Source of the DNA: Lunatimonas sp.
Lineage (GTDB): Bacteria; Bacteroidota; Bacteroidia; Cytophagales; Cyclobacteriaceae
Length of the DNA: 64,000 nucleotides
Direction of reading: 5' to 3'
NCBI RefSeq assembly: GCF_020832325.1
Contig: NZ_JAFIEU010000045.1
Location: 186,001 to 250,000 of the forward strand
The translations under genes were made by a program, and so were the position numbers. Of the stretch, positions 19,634 through 28,708 are shown in pieces; position 1 is the stretch's first letter, and every line of letters begins with the position of its first letter. The notes beneath the pieces were generated by a model. It saw nothing but the letters and a program-made list of their open reading frames with translations, made no database searches and had not been told where the DNA came from.

Positions 19634-20379
19634 TTAACAAGCAGGAAAGCCAGAAAGATTATATTTTTGGCATACGGGCGGTCATGGAAGCCCTCCATGC
19701 CGGGCAGGATATCGATAAAATACTGATTCTAAAAGAGCAGAAAAACGAGCTGACAGATGAGTTGATCCAATTAGCCAAAGAACACCGGGTGCCAGTATCC
19801 CGTGTACCGGATGGTAAACTAAACCGAATCACCCGCAAAAACCATCAGGGGGTAGTAGCCTATATTTCTTCCATCGCTTATGCTTCGCTGGACAATGTGG
19901 TTGACGGGTGTTTTTCCAAGGGAGTATCACCTCTGATTCTCATTCTTGACCGCATAACCGATGTCAGAAATTTTGGTGCGATCTGTCGTACTGCGGAGGT
20001 AGCCGGCGTGCATGCGGTGGTGATTCCGGAAAAAGGCAGCGCACAAATTAACTCCGATGCAGTAAAGACCTCTGCGGGGGCATTGAATTTCCTACCCGTC
20101 TGTAGGTCCAGAAACCTCTACTACACGGTGAAGGACCTTAAAAAAATGGGGTTAAACGTGGTAAGTGTCACCGAAAAAACCGACCGTGAGATGTATCAGG
20201 CGGATTTTTCTGCGCCCACTGCATTGGTGATGGGCTCCGAGGAAGATGGCATTTCTCAGGATTTGATGAGCATCAGCGACGAATTTGTCAAAATCCCCAT
20301 GCAGGGCCGTGTAGATAGTCTGAATGTATCAGTGGCTACCGGTGTTGTAATTTACGAAGCCATGAGGCAACGAAAATAG
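19606..20379 (+). CDS. rlmB: 23S rRNA (guanosine-2'-O)-methyltransferase
   Basis: This 257-residue SpoU/TrmH-family protein has the N-terminal substrate-binding domain (YIFGIRAVMEALHAG) and the C-terminal SPOUT knot. The SPOUT motifs are seen in RITDVRNFGAICRTAEV, LVMGSEEDGIS and IPMQGRVDSLNVSVATGV. RlmB methylates 2'-O of G2251 of 23S rRNA; TrmH paralogs are similar, but the N-terminal domain favours RlmB. The start ATG lies inside the GWxTD gene (28-base overlap) and rmuC follows 12 bases later, so GWxTD-rlmB-rmuC looks like one transcript. Confidence 0.9.
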   Translation: MEKRNSGFLINKQESQKDYIFGIRAVMEALHAGQDIDKILILKEQKNELTDELIQLAKEHRVPVSRVPDGKLNRITRKNHQGVVAYISSIAYASLDNVVDGCFSKGVSPLILILDRITDVRNFGAICRTAEVAGVHAVVIPEKGSAQINSDAVKTSAGALNFLPVCRSRNLYYTVKDLKKMGLNVVSVTEKTDREMYQADFSAPTALVMGSEEDGISQDLMSISDEFVKIPMQGRVDSLNVSVATGVVIYEAMRQRK

Positions 20380-20391
20380 CCGTTTCCCCAG

Positions 20392-21642
20392 ATGCACATG
20401 GAGTACTTGGCCGTCATGTCCTTTTTACTGCTGCTAGGGATTGTTCTTTGGCTAGTTAGATCGCAACGGCAGCAATGGGCAAAAGCAGATCGGTTACAAG
20501 CCCAAGTGCAGGAATTACTGGTACAAAACTCCATCTTGGATCAGGAAAAAAGACAACTTGAAGAAAAGTTGCGTACGCAGCAGGCAGAATCCCTTCGGCT
20601 GAACGAAAAAAACGCGCTTGCTTTTGAACACTTGGCCAACCGAATACTGGAGGAGAAATCCCGAAAATTTTCCTTGCAAAACCAAGAAAACATGGAGCGC
20701 ATCCTACAACCCTTTGGCAAGGAACTAGAATCTTTTCGTAACAAAGTACAAGAGACCTACGATAAGGAATCCAAAGAGCGCTTTTCTCTCGAGCGAAAGG
20801 TGAAAGAATTGGCGGAACTGAACCAGCAGATCAGCGATGAAGCCCGAAATCTTACCAACGCGCTGAAAGGGAACGCCAAAGTCCGCGGCAATTGGGGCGA
20901 AGCTATTCTGGAAACCATCCTTCAAAATTCCGGGCTAGAGCCTGGCAGGCATTACTTCCTCCAAGAATTCTTGAAAGACGACGCAGGAAGCTACCTGCTG
21001 GGCCCGGATGGCAAACGCATGCAACCCGACGTCACCATCGTGTATCCAGATCAACGGAAAGTGCTAATCGACTCCAAAGTGTCTCTAGTAGACTACGAGC
21101 GGTATTTCAGTGCGGAAAAGGACAGTGATAGAGACCAAGCTTTGCGGGGCCACCTTCGGGCCGTTAAAACCCACATAGACCAGCTGTCTGGAAAACAATA
21201 CGAATCGTACTCCAAGGTGTTGGACTTTGTGATCATGTTTATTCCCATGGAGGCAGCCTACATGACAGCAGTACAGGCAGATCCCCAGCTGTGGGAATAT
21301 GCCTACAAAAAGCGGGTATTGATGATCAGCAGCAGCAACTTAATAGCCGTGTTAAAAATGATCAAAGACCTGTGGGTGCGGGACGATCAAACGAAAAATG
21401 CCTTGGAAATTGCCCGACGGGGCGGGCTGCTCTACGATAAATTTTCAAATTTCTTGGGAACCCTGGAAGACCTGGGCAAGAATCTCGAACGGTCTTCCGA
21501 TGCCTACGAACAAGCCATGAAGCAATTGGGATCGGGCAAAGGAAATCTAATCAGCCAAGCAGAGAAATTACGCAAGCTGGGAGTTTCCTCCAAAACACCC
21601 CTTCCGGAGAAGTTTCACGGAAACCAAGAAGGAGACACCTGA
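20392..21642 (+). CDS. rmuC: DNA recombination protein RmuC
   Basis: The 416-residue protein has an N-terminal membrane segment, a long coiled coil (about residues 25-150, rich in E/K/Q heptads), and the RmuC domain with GNWGEAILETILQNSGLEPG, then DVTIVYPDQRKVLIDSKVSL. The last holds the D...DxK residues of a PD-(D/E)XK nuclease-like fold. RmuC limits sequence inversions between inverted repeats in E. coli; its mechanism is not settled. Last gene of the GWxTD-rlmB-rmuC run; a short hairpin follows. ATG at 20392 or 20398. Confidence 0.92.
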   Translation: MHMEYLAVMSFLLLLGIVLWLVRSQRQQWAKADRLQAQVQELLVQNSILDQEKRQLEEKLRTQQAESLRLNEKNALAFEHLANRILEEKSRKFSLQNQENMERILQPFGKELESFRNKVQETYDKESKERFSLERKVKELAELNQQISDEARNLTNALKGNAKVRGNWGEAILETILQNSGLEPGRHYFLQEFLKDDAGSYLLGPDGKRMQPDVTIVYPDQRKVLIDSKVSLVDYERYFSAEKDSDRDQALRGHLRAVKTHIDQLSGKQYESYSKVLDFVIMFIPMEAAYMTAVQADPQLWEYAYKKRVLMISSSNLIAVLKMIKDLWVRDDQTKNALEIARRGGLLYDKFSNFLGTLEDLGKNLERSSDAYEQAMKQLGSGKGNLISQAEKLRKLGVSSKTPLPEKFHGNQEGDT

Positions 21643-21659
21643 ACCAGCGTGCGCTGGTT
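21642..21659. terminator. Short hairpin between rmuC and manC
   Basis: AACCAGC / GCTGGTT forms a 7-bp stem with loop GTGC, overlapping the rmuC stop end and the manC stop. It is followed by TTT on the plus strand only, so it is a weak terminator candidate. Confidence 0.4.
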
Positions 21660-22732
21660 TACAAAAACTCCGTCCCTTTTTCCTTTGCTCCATTCAGAAA
21701 CTCCCTGAACTTATGCTCATCACCAAGTTTGCAGATCAGGAGCACATTCTCATTATCTGCAATAAGATAATCCTTCAGTCCTTGAATGACAACAAGGCGT
21801 TCGGGACTACTCTTCACATAGCAGTTTTCGGCCTCAAATAACAAGGCGTTGCCCTCAGTTACATTGCCGAACGTAGTTTTGTTCTTAAAATCATACAGCG
21901 TACGCCAAGACCCCAAATCTGACCAACCAAAGTTGCCCAACACCACATACACGGCGTCTGATTTCACCAAGACCCCCGCATTGACAGACACGTTTTTGAT
22001 CATGCTGTAGGCCTTCCGCAAAAACCCTGCTTCTTCCGAAGTACCGTAGTACGCATCTCCTTCTTCAAACACTTCCGACATCTCGGGCTGGTGAGTCTCC
22101 AAGGCACGAATAAAGCTCTGGTTTTTCCAAACAAAAATCCCGGAATTCCACAGAAAATCTCCGCTCTCCAAAAACGTCTGGGCTAGGGCCAAATCCGGCT
22201 TTTCGGTAAATGTCTTCACCTTCTTAACCCGATCCGGAGTCCCATCTATGTACTGAATATAACCAAATCCAGTATCTGGACTGTGCGGTTGAATTCCCAC
22301 CGTTACCAGCCTGTGATCCAGTACCGATGCTTCAAGGGCCACATCCAGCACCTCAAAAAACGCTGCCTCGTTGAATATCACCTGGTCTGAAGGACTTACA
22401 ATTACCGTTGCCTCAGCATCTAGCTGCTGTATGATATAACTGGCCAAACACAAAGATGCAGCAGTATTCCTCCGGATGGGCTCCGAAATGATTTGCTGCT
22501 CTTCCAGATCAGGCAGCTGCTCCTGCACAAGCTGAGAATATTTTTTGCTGGTTACCACTAGAAAGCGGTCCTTGGAAAACTTTACCGCATACCTGTCATA
22601 GGTCATCTGTAGAAGAGTTCTCCCCGTTCCCAGTAGATCCAAAAACTGCTTAGGTTTATTGTGTCGGCTTTGAGGCCAAAGCTTAACGCCCAACCCTCCG
22701 GCTAGAATAACGATATATGGCTGCCTATCCAT
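21659..22732 (-). CDS. manC: Mannose-1-phosphate guanylyltransferase
   Basis: The 357-residue enzyme makes GDP-mannose from mannose-1-phosphate and GTP in the cytosol. The N-terminal nucleotidyltransferase signature is ILAGGLGVKLWPQSR, and the product-specific region holds FTEKPDLA followed by NSGIFVWK. It lacks the C-terminal isomerase half of the bifunctional type, so it is the short monofunctional form. An upstream in-frame TTG at 22744 would overlap kpsF; ATG 22732 gives a clean 4-base gap and is preferred. The pairing with kpsF points to envelope polysaccharide or glycoprotein synthesis. Note Leu-Gly-Val in place of the commoner G-G-S/T before R/K in the signature. Confidence 0.9.
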   Translation of the reverse strand: MDRQPYIVILAGGLGVKLWPQSRHNKPKQFLDLLGTGRTLLQMTYDRYAVKFSKDRFLVVTSKKYSQLVQEQLPDLEEQQIISEPIRRNTAASLCLASYIIQQLDAEATVIVSPSDQVIFNEAAFFEVLDVALEASVLDHRLVTVGIQPHSPDTGFGYIQYIDGTPDRVKKVKTFTEKPDLALAQTFLESGDFLWNSGIFVWKNQSFIRALETHQPEMSEVFEEGDAYYGTSEEAGFLRKAYSMIKNVSVNAGVLVKSDAVYVVLGNFGWSDLGSWRTLYDFKNKTTFGNVTEGNALLFEAENCYVKSSPERLVVIQGLKDYLIADNENVLLICKLGDEHKFREFLNGAKEKGTEFL

Positions 22733-22736
22733 AGGT

Positions 22737-23705
22737 TTAAACAATGCCCTCTTTCATCAGATCATGAATATGTACGAACCCTTTGTAGTTACCGTCTTCC
22801 AATGCGACCAATTGAGTAATATTAAAATCTTTCATCTTGTTCAATGACCGGATAGCGTAATCCGACACGGCTATGGTTTTTGGGTTTATGGTCATGATAT
22901 CTTTCGCCTTCACATTCCGCAAGTCCGGGTTCTGAACTAACATACGCCTGAGATCGCCATCCGTGATGATTCCTCTTACCGTATTTTCCTGATCTACTAC
23001 CACAGTAGCTCCCAGAAGCTTACTGCTGATTTCTACAATCACCTCCCTCAGATCTGCCTCGAGCCCTACCGAGGGACGTTGGTTTTTAGCCACCAAATCT
23101 CCCACCGTCATGTATAGCTGCTTTCCTAAGGAGCCACCTGGATGATACCTGGCAAAATCATCTGCGGTAAATCCCCTGGCTTCCAGCAAGCAAACGGCCA
23201 ATGCATCCCCCAGGGCCATATGCACCGCTGTGCTGGTAGTAGGGGCTAGGTTATTGGGGCATGCTTCCTGCTTAAAGCCAGCAAAGAGGACGTAATCGGC
23301 ATGTTCGGCCAAATAACTCTCCCGTTGAGATACCAATGCAATCAATTTAGAACCTAACTGCTTCAAAAGTGGTACCAAAACCTTTATTTCAGGTGTGTTA
23401 CCACTTTTCGAAATACAAATTACAACATCTTCCTGTTTTATCATACCCAAATCTCCATGGATGGCATCTGCAGCATGTAAAAATAAAGAAGGCGTTCCTG
23501 TAGAATTCAGCGTGGCGACAATCTTACTGGCGATGATGGCACTTTTACCAATTCCGGTGACTACTACCCTCCCGGAACTTCCCAAAAGCACGCCAATCAC
23601 TTCCTCAAACTGCTCGTCGATGTGGTCAATCAGCCCATTGATTGCCTCTGCCTCGTTTTGAAGAACTTTTATAGCACTAAATTTAATATTTTTTGTTAAC
23701 TTCAA
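22737..23705 (-). CDS. kpsF: KpsF/GutQ-type arabinose-5-phosphate isomerase
   Basis: The 322-residue protein has a SIS sugar isomerase domain (GIGKSAIIASKIVATLNSTG, then HGDLGMI and SKSGNTPEIK) and two C-terminal CBS domains (about 205-322). It converts ribulose-5-phosphate to arabinose-5-phosphate, the first step to Kdo for lipopolysaccharide. The reading frame has only a TTG at 23705 as a start candidate upstream of the conserved domain, and an in-frame stop lies just before it, so a TTG start is likely. Promoter box at 23735-23742. manC begins 4 bases after its stop, so both belong to one envelope-sugar transcript. Confidence 0.9.
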   Translation of the reverse strand: MKLTKNIKFSAIKVLQNEAEAINGLIDHIDEQFEEVIGVLLGSSGRVVVTGIGKSAIIASKIVATLNSTGTPSLFLHAADAIHGDLGMIKQEDVVICISKSGNTPEIKVLVPLLKQLGSKLIALVSQRESYLAEHADYVLFAGFKQEACPNNLAPTTSTAVHMALGDALAVCLLEARGFTADDFARYHPGGSLGKQLYMTVGDLVAKNQRPSVGLEADLREVIVEISSKLLGATVVVDQENTVRGIITDGDLRRMLVQNPDLRNVKAKDIMTINPKTIAVSDYAIRSLNKMKDFNITQLVALEDGNYKGFVHIHDLMKEGIV

Positions 23706-23734
23706 TTTTGCTGTTGTTTATCATTAAATTTGTA

Positions 23735-23742
23735 CAAAAGTA
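23735..23742 (-). promoter_or_regulatory. -7 box for kpsF-manC
   Basis: TACTTTTG on the minus strand matches TAnnTTTG exactly and ends 30 bases upstream of the kpsF TTG start. No clear -33 TTG was found. It lies in the 86-base divergent gap with recQ. Confidence 0.5.
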
Positions 23743-23791
23743 GGAAAGAATTCCTACATGCCGACATGGTAATAACGGTGCAAATCCTTAA

Positions 23792-25981
23792 ATGAGTGAT
23801 GGAGTGGATTCTACTGTAAAAGAAAATTTAAAGAAGATTTTTGGTTTTAACCAGTTTAGGGGAAACCAAGAAGCTATCGTCGATAATATCCTGAAAGGGA
23901 ACAACACTTTTGTGATAATGCCCACTGGGGCAGGCAAATCGCTATGCTACCAACTTCCCGCAGTAATCAAAGGAGGCACGGCTATCGTGATATCCCCGCT
24001 GATTGCTTTGATGAAAAATCAAGTTGACCAACTGAATTCATTTGGCATCAACGCCCATTTCCTAAACTCCACGCTGAGTAAATCGGAAACTAACAAAGTA
24101 AAGAGTGAAGTCACCGCCGGCAAAACCAAGCTACTCTATGTGGCTCCCGAATCGCTAACCAAAGAGGAGAACATCCAGTTTTTGAGCAATTCAAACATCA
24201 GTTTTGTTGCCATTGATGAGGCCCACTGTATCTCGGAGTGGGGCCATGACTTTCGTCCGGAATACCGCAAGATCAAATCTATCATTAGCCAAGTAGGTGA
24301 TAACCTACCCGTGATTGCCCTCACGGCAACAGCTACACCTAAAGTACAGCAGGACATCCAAAAAAACCTGCAGATGGAGGAAGCTGACCTATTTAAGTCC
24401 TCGTTCAACAGGACCAACCTCTACTACGAGGTGAAGCCGAAAATAAAGAATGAGACCAAAAAGGCTATCATCAAGTACATCAAATCGCACAAAGGTAAGT
24501 CCGGCATCATCTACTGCCTAAGCCGCAAAAAAGTAGAGGAAATCGCAGAACTGCTGAAGGTAAACGGCATCAATGCCGCTCCTTATCACGCGGGATTGGA
24601 TGGACATGTGCGCATAAAAAATCAAGACGACTTCCTGAATGAGGAAGTGGATGTCATCGTGGCCACCATTGCGTTTGGAATGGGTATAGACAAACCGGAT
24701 GTCAGGTACGTGATCCACTACGACGTTCCCAAATCCCTGGAAGGATACTACCAAGAAACGGGAAGAGCAGGAAGAGATGGTCTGGAGGGGCATTGTTTGA
24801 TGTTCTACCGGTACGAAGACATCGTGAAGCTGGAGAAATTTAACAAAGACAAACCGGTCAACGAACGGGAAAATGCAAAAATCCTCCTACAAGAAATGGC
24901 CGCCTACGCCGAAAGTTCGGTGTGCCGTAGACGTTTTCTCCTTCATTACTTTGGAGAGAAGCTTGACAAAGACTGTGGATTCTGCGACAACTGTAAAAAA
25001 CCTAAGGAAACCTTTGATGGACAAGAGGATATCCTGATGGTCATCGAAGCCGTGCGCGAAACACAGCAACGCTTCAGTTTGGATCACATCGTGAGTGTAC
25101 TTCGGGGTGAACTGAACGACTATGTACGTAGCTACGGACACGATAAACTGGCTGTATTTGGTCAGGGAAAAGAAAAGGATGACATACACCTCAAGACGGT
25201 CATCCGGCAAGCGATGATCTTTGGTCTGTTGGAAAAAGACATCGAAAATTACGGTGTTATCCTGCTTTCACCAGAGAGTGAGGCTTTTTATAAAAAGCCC
25301 TATCCTGTGATGATCAGCAAGAATCATAATTTCGAGGAAATTGCAGAAACGGTATCTTCGGAAGAGATGAGTAATCTGGGCAAAGCCTATGACGAGAAGC
25401 TGTTTGAACTGCTGAAGGCTGAACGAAAAAAGGTAGCCAAGCAAAAGGGCTTGCCACCCTATGTGATATTTCAAGACCCCTCCTTGGAGGAAATGGCTAC
25501 GGTATATCCGACTACCCGCGAGGAACTTGCACAGATCAATGGCGTGGGCATGGGCAAGGTCACCAAGTTTGGGGCAAGCTTTTTAAAGCTGATTGAAAAT
25601 TACGTGGACGAAAATGAAATCATCACTGCCTCTGACGTGGTGGTAAAATCGTCCGGCACACGATCGAAAGTAAAGATATCCATCATCCAGCAGATTGACC
25701 GTAAAATCGACCTAGATGAAATCGCCAACAACCTGAACATTGGAATGGGAGAGTTGCTGCATGAGGTAGAGCAAATTATCTACAGTGGCACCAAGCTCAA
25801 CATTAACTACTACATACACAACATCATGGACGATGAACGAGAGGATATTCTCCATGATTATTTTATGACGGCTGAGTCAGACCACATCAAGGAAGCGTTG
25901 AGAGAGTTAGAAGACGAAGATTTTTCCGAAGAGGAAATCAGGGTCTATCGGATCAAATTCATCTCTGACCACGCAAACTAA
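23792..25981 (+). CDS. recQ: ATP-dependent DNA helicase RecQ
   Basis: The 729-residue protein contains the RecQ helicase core: motif 0 FGFNQFRGNQEAIV, Walker A MPTGAGKSLCYQLP, DEAH box AIDEAHCISEWGHDFRPEY, and motif VI QETGRAGRDG. A zinc-binding RQC region follows (CRRRFLLHYF, then CGFCDNC), then an HRDC domain (about 530-600) and a C-terminal winged-helix extension. It unwinds DNA 3' to 5' in recombination and repair. The extra C-terminal part is usual in Bacteroidota. purD follows 11 bases later. Confidence 0.95.
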   Translation: MSDGVDSTVKENLKKIFGFNQFRGNQEAIVDNILKGNNTFVIMPTGAGKSLCYQLPAVIKGGTAIVISPLIALMKNQVDQLNSFGINAHFLNSTLSKSETNKVKSEVTAGKTKLLYVAPESLTKEENIQFLSNSNISFVAIDEAHCISEWGHDFRPEYRKIKSIISQVGDNLPVIALTATATPKVQQDIQKNLQMEEADLFKSSFNRTNLYYEVKPKIKNETKKAIIKYIKSHKGKSGIIYCLSRKKVEEIAELLKVNGINAAPYHAGLDGHVRIKNQDDFLNEEVDVIVATIAFGMGIDKPDVRYVIHYDVPKSLEGYYQETGRAGRDGLEGHCLMFYRYEDIVKLEKFNKDKPVNERENAKILLQEMAAYAESSVCRRRFLLHYFGEKLDKDCGFCDNCKKPKETFDGQEDILMVIEAVRETQQRFSLDHIVSVLRGELNDYVRSYGHDKLAVFGQGKEKDDIHLKTVIRQAMIFGLLEKDIENYGVILLSPESEAFYKKPYPVMISKNHNFEEIAETVSSEEMSNLGKAYDEKLFELLKAERKKVAKQKGLPPYVIFQDPSLEEMATVYPTTREELAQINGVGMGKVTKFGASFLKLIENYVDENEIITASDVVVKSSGTRSKVKISIIQQIDRKIDLDEIANNLNIGMGELLHEVEQIIYSGTKLNINYYIHNIMDDEREDILHDYFMTAESDHIKEALRELEDEDFSEEEIRVYRIKFISDHAN

Positions 25982-25992
25982 ACCAAAGAAAC

Positions 25993-27291
25993 ATGAACAT
26001 TTTACTGATTGGCAGCGGTGGAAGAGAACACACCTTTGCTTGGAAGATTGCGCAAAGTCCCCTTTGCGAAAAATTATACATTGCGCCCGGCAATGCCGGT
26101 ACACAAGCCTTCGGCGAAAACATTGCGATTCAAGTCAGTGATTTTGCGAAAATGCAGGATTTTTGCTTGACAAATCGAGTGGATTTGGTAGTGGTGGGAC
26201 CGGAAGAGCCCTTGGTAAAAGGTCTCCGGGATTTGTTCCAAGCAGACGACAGAACCAAGCACATCGGCATAGTTGGCCCCGGTAAGGCCGGAGCGGAATT
26301 GGAAGGCAGCAAGGACTTTTCTAAAAAGTTCATGAAAAAATATGGCATTCCCACAGCAGCTTACGAAACCTTTACCAAAGAAACGGTGGAAGAGGGGGTG
26401 TCCTATATCCGTAAGCAACAGCTACCCGTGGTGCTCAAAGCAGACGGCCTGGCAGCAGGAAAAGGCGTTTTGATCTGCCCCAGTCACGAAGAAGCGGAAT
26501 CTGAGTTCAAATCCATGCTGTTGGAAGAAAAATTTGGGGCTGCCTCGCATAAGGTTGTCGTCGAAGCGTTTCTTAGCGGCATTGAACTGTCGGTATTTGT
26601 AGCCTTGGACGGCTCCGATTATGTCATCCTTCCGGAAGCAAAGGACTACAAGCGCATTGGCGATGGCGACACTGGACCAAATACCGGCGGTATGGGTGCA
26701 GTAAGTCCTGTACCTTTTGCAGACGCTGCATTTATGCAAAAAGTATCCGAAAGGATCGTATCCCCGACACTTTCGGGTTTGAAAAAAGAAGGTATTGATT
26801 ATAAAGGATTTATCTTCATCGGTCTGATGAATCAGGACGGAGATCCATTTGTCATTGAATACAATGTACGGATGGGTGATCCCGAAACCCAAGCCGTGTT
26901 GCCTCGGATCAAAAGTGACTTTGTAGCCTTGCTGGACGGCATCGCAAATTCTAAGCTCGCTGCCTATTCGCTCGAGCTTGAGGACTACGTTACATCCACA
27001 GTTGTGATGGTGGCAGGTGGATACCCTGGCACCTACGAAAAAGGAAGGACAATTACCGGACTGGAGGACAAAACGCTAGAAGGGGCCTTGGTATTTCATG
27101 CGGGCACAGCCCTAAGCGATTCGGGCGAGGTCATTAGCAATGGTGGACGGGTATTGGGTATCACCGGCAAGGGCAAGCACCTAAACGAAGCGTTGGACTG
27201 CGCTTATCGGCGCGTGAATCAGATCCACTGGGAGGGTGTAACCTTCCGACGGGATATCGGTCAGGATATCCTCAAGTGGGGAGAAAAATGA
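25993..27291 (+). CDS. purD: Phosphoribosylamine--glycine ligase
   Basis: The 432-residue GARS enzyme is the second step of purine synthesis: phosphoribosylamine + glycine + ATP to GAR. It has the N-terminal MNILLIGSGGREHTFAWK, the ATP-grasp region (VVLKADGLAAGKGV), and the family signature YNVRMGDPETQ. Length is normal. It follows recQ by 11 bases; such pairing is likely transcriptional convenience. A small GGGG/CCCC hairpin lies before the ricT-like gene. Confidence 0.96.
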   Translation: MNILLIGSGGREHTFAWKIAQSPLCEKLYIAPGNAGTQAFGENIAIQVSDFAKMQDFCLTNRVDLVVVGPEEPLVKGLRDLFQADDRTKHIGIVGPGKAGAELEGSKDFSKKFMKKYGIPTAAYETFTKETVEEGVSYIRKQQLPVVLKADGLAAGKGVLICPSHEEAESEFKSMLLEEKFGAASHKVVVEAFLSGIELSVFVALDGSDYVILPEAKDYKRIGDGDTGPNTGGMGAVSPVPFADAAFMQKVSERIVSPTLSGLKKEGIDYKGFIFIGLMNQDGDPFVIEYNVRMGDPETQAVLPRIKSDFVALLDGIANSKLAAYSLELEDYVTSTVVMVAGGYPGTYEKGRTITGLEDKTLEGALVFHAGTALSDSGEVISNGGRVLGITGKGKHLNEALDCAYRRVNQIHWEGVTFRRDIGQDILKWGEK

Positions 27292-27334
27292 ATATAAACG
27301 AGTAATCGGGGAAGAATCCCCAAAACATAGATAT

Positions 27335-28708
27335 ATGGCAGGATGTAGTAACTGCTCTACCGGAACTGATAAAGTGGGAGGCTGTCAAAACAACGGCTCC
27401 TGCGGTACGAGCGAATGCAATAAAATGAACTCATTCGACTGGCTTTCTCACATGGGACTGCCGGAAGTTGATCGATTTGATATCGTAGAGGTAAAGTTTA
27501 AAGGCGGCAGAAAGGAATATTTTCGGAATGTAGATTACCTGCACATGACTACGGGCGACCCGGTAGTAGTGGACGTCCCGAATGGGCACCACATCGGTTA
27601 TGTGTCGCTTCAGGGTGAACTGGTACGGTTGCAGATGCAAAAGCGAAAAATAAAAAACGACGACAATATCCTTCGAATCTACCGCGTAGCTAATCAAAAA
27701 GATATAGACAAATGGCAGGAGGCGAAAAACCGCGAACTGCCCACGTTGTACCGTAGCAAACAGATCATCGATGAGCTGGGCCTGAAAATGAAACTTTCGG
27801 ATGTGGAGTATCAGGCAGACAACTCCAAAGCTACCTTCTATTATTCCGCCGAAGATCGGGTGGATTTCCGCGAATTAATAAAAATGCTAGCATCGGAATT
27901 TAAAATTCGCGTGGAAATGCGCCAAATCAGCCTTAGGCAAGAGGCTGGCAGACTGGGAGGCATCGGTGTCTGTGGCAGGGAACTTTGCTGCTCTACTTGG
28001 ATACATGATTTTAAAAGTGTCACCACCGCCGCCGCGAGGTACCAAAACCTTTCGCTGAATCCCAGCAAACTCTCCGGACAATGCGGTCGGCTGAAGTGTT
28101 GCCTTAACTATGAGCTAGACAGCTACATGAGCGCCCTGAAAGATATCCCACAGGTAGATAAACCCCTTCTAACCGAATCAGGCAACGCAAAGCTCCAAAA
28201 AACGGATATCTTCCGGAAACTCATGTGGTTCAGCTACAACGACGAAAACAACTGGCATTCCATCGATTGTGAACGCGTAGCCGTAATTATCGAAATGAAC
28301 GCTCAGGGTAAAACACCCTTCAGCCTAAAGCAGGACACAGCCACGGAAAGCGCAGATACCTACGAGAACTCCAACAAAGATCTGGAGATGCTAGACAAAA
28401 AATTTAGCCAGCCCAAAAAGAAGAAAAAACGAAAACCTAAAAAAGCCGGCACCGGTGAACCTGCCCAAGCCAAAACTGCCCCTGTTCCTAGCGACAAAAC
28501 CCAACCCCGGGAACGACCTCCACGATCTAGAAAACCAGGTCGAAACCAAAACAGACCCAAGCCCGACAACGTCCAAGCAGGCTCTCCACAGACACCCGCA
28601 GGTGCTGCTCCGCAGGGGGGTGAGGCGCGGCGTAAGAAACGAAGAAACAATCCGAACCGAAAGCGGGGCAACTCCGGTCCGTCTAGCAAAGACAATGCGA
28701 ATGATTGA
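27335..28708 (+). CDS. ricT: PSP1 domain protein, RicT (YaaT)-like, with basic C-terminal tail
   Basis: The 457-residue protein has a PSP1 domain in its centre, with the hallmark Cys segments GGIGVCGRELCCSTWIHDF and QCGRLKCCLNYEL. In Bacillus subtilis RicT forms an iron-sulfur-bearing complex with RicA and RicF that aids RNA maturation by RNase Y; neither partner is in the window. The N-terminus has a Cys cluster (Cys 4, 7, 17, 23, 28), suggesting an extra metal or Fe-S site. The last 100 residues are a low-complexity K/R/P-rich tail, probably disordered and RNA-binding. The 3' end overlaps gldH by 14 bases. Confidence 0.85.
   Translation: MAGCSNCSTGTDKVGGCQNNGSCGTSECNKMNSFDWLSHMGLPEVDRFDIVEVKFKGGRKEYFRNVDYLHMTTGDPVVVDVPNGHHIGYVSLQGELVRLQMQKRKIKNDDNILRIYRVANQKDIDKWQEAKNRELPTLYRSKQIIDELGLKMKLSDVEYQADNSKATFYYSAEDRVDFRELIKMLASEFKIRVEMRQISLRQEAGRLGGIGVCGRELCCSTWIHDFKSVTTAAARYQNLSLNPSKLSGQCGRLKCCLNYELDSYMSALKDIPQVDKPLLTESGNAKLQKTDIFRKLMWFSYNDENNWHSIDCERVAVIIEMNAQGKTPFSLKQDTATESADTYENSNKDLEMLDKKFSQPKKKKKRKPKKAGTGEPAQAKTAPVPSDKTQPRERPPRSRKPGRNQNRPKPDNVQAGSPQTPAGAAPQGGEARRKKRRNNPNRKRGNSGPSSKDNAND

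Noticed and set aside
23780-23793. Shared 14-mer GCAAATCCTTAAAT with 63964-63977
   Set aside because: Several 14-base matches are expected by chance in 64 kb; no further similarity flanks it.
28455-28694. Upstream extension of gldH
   Set aside because: It is an out-of-frame reading of the basic tail of the ricT-like gene; the lipoprotein signal starts at 28695.
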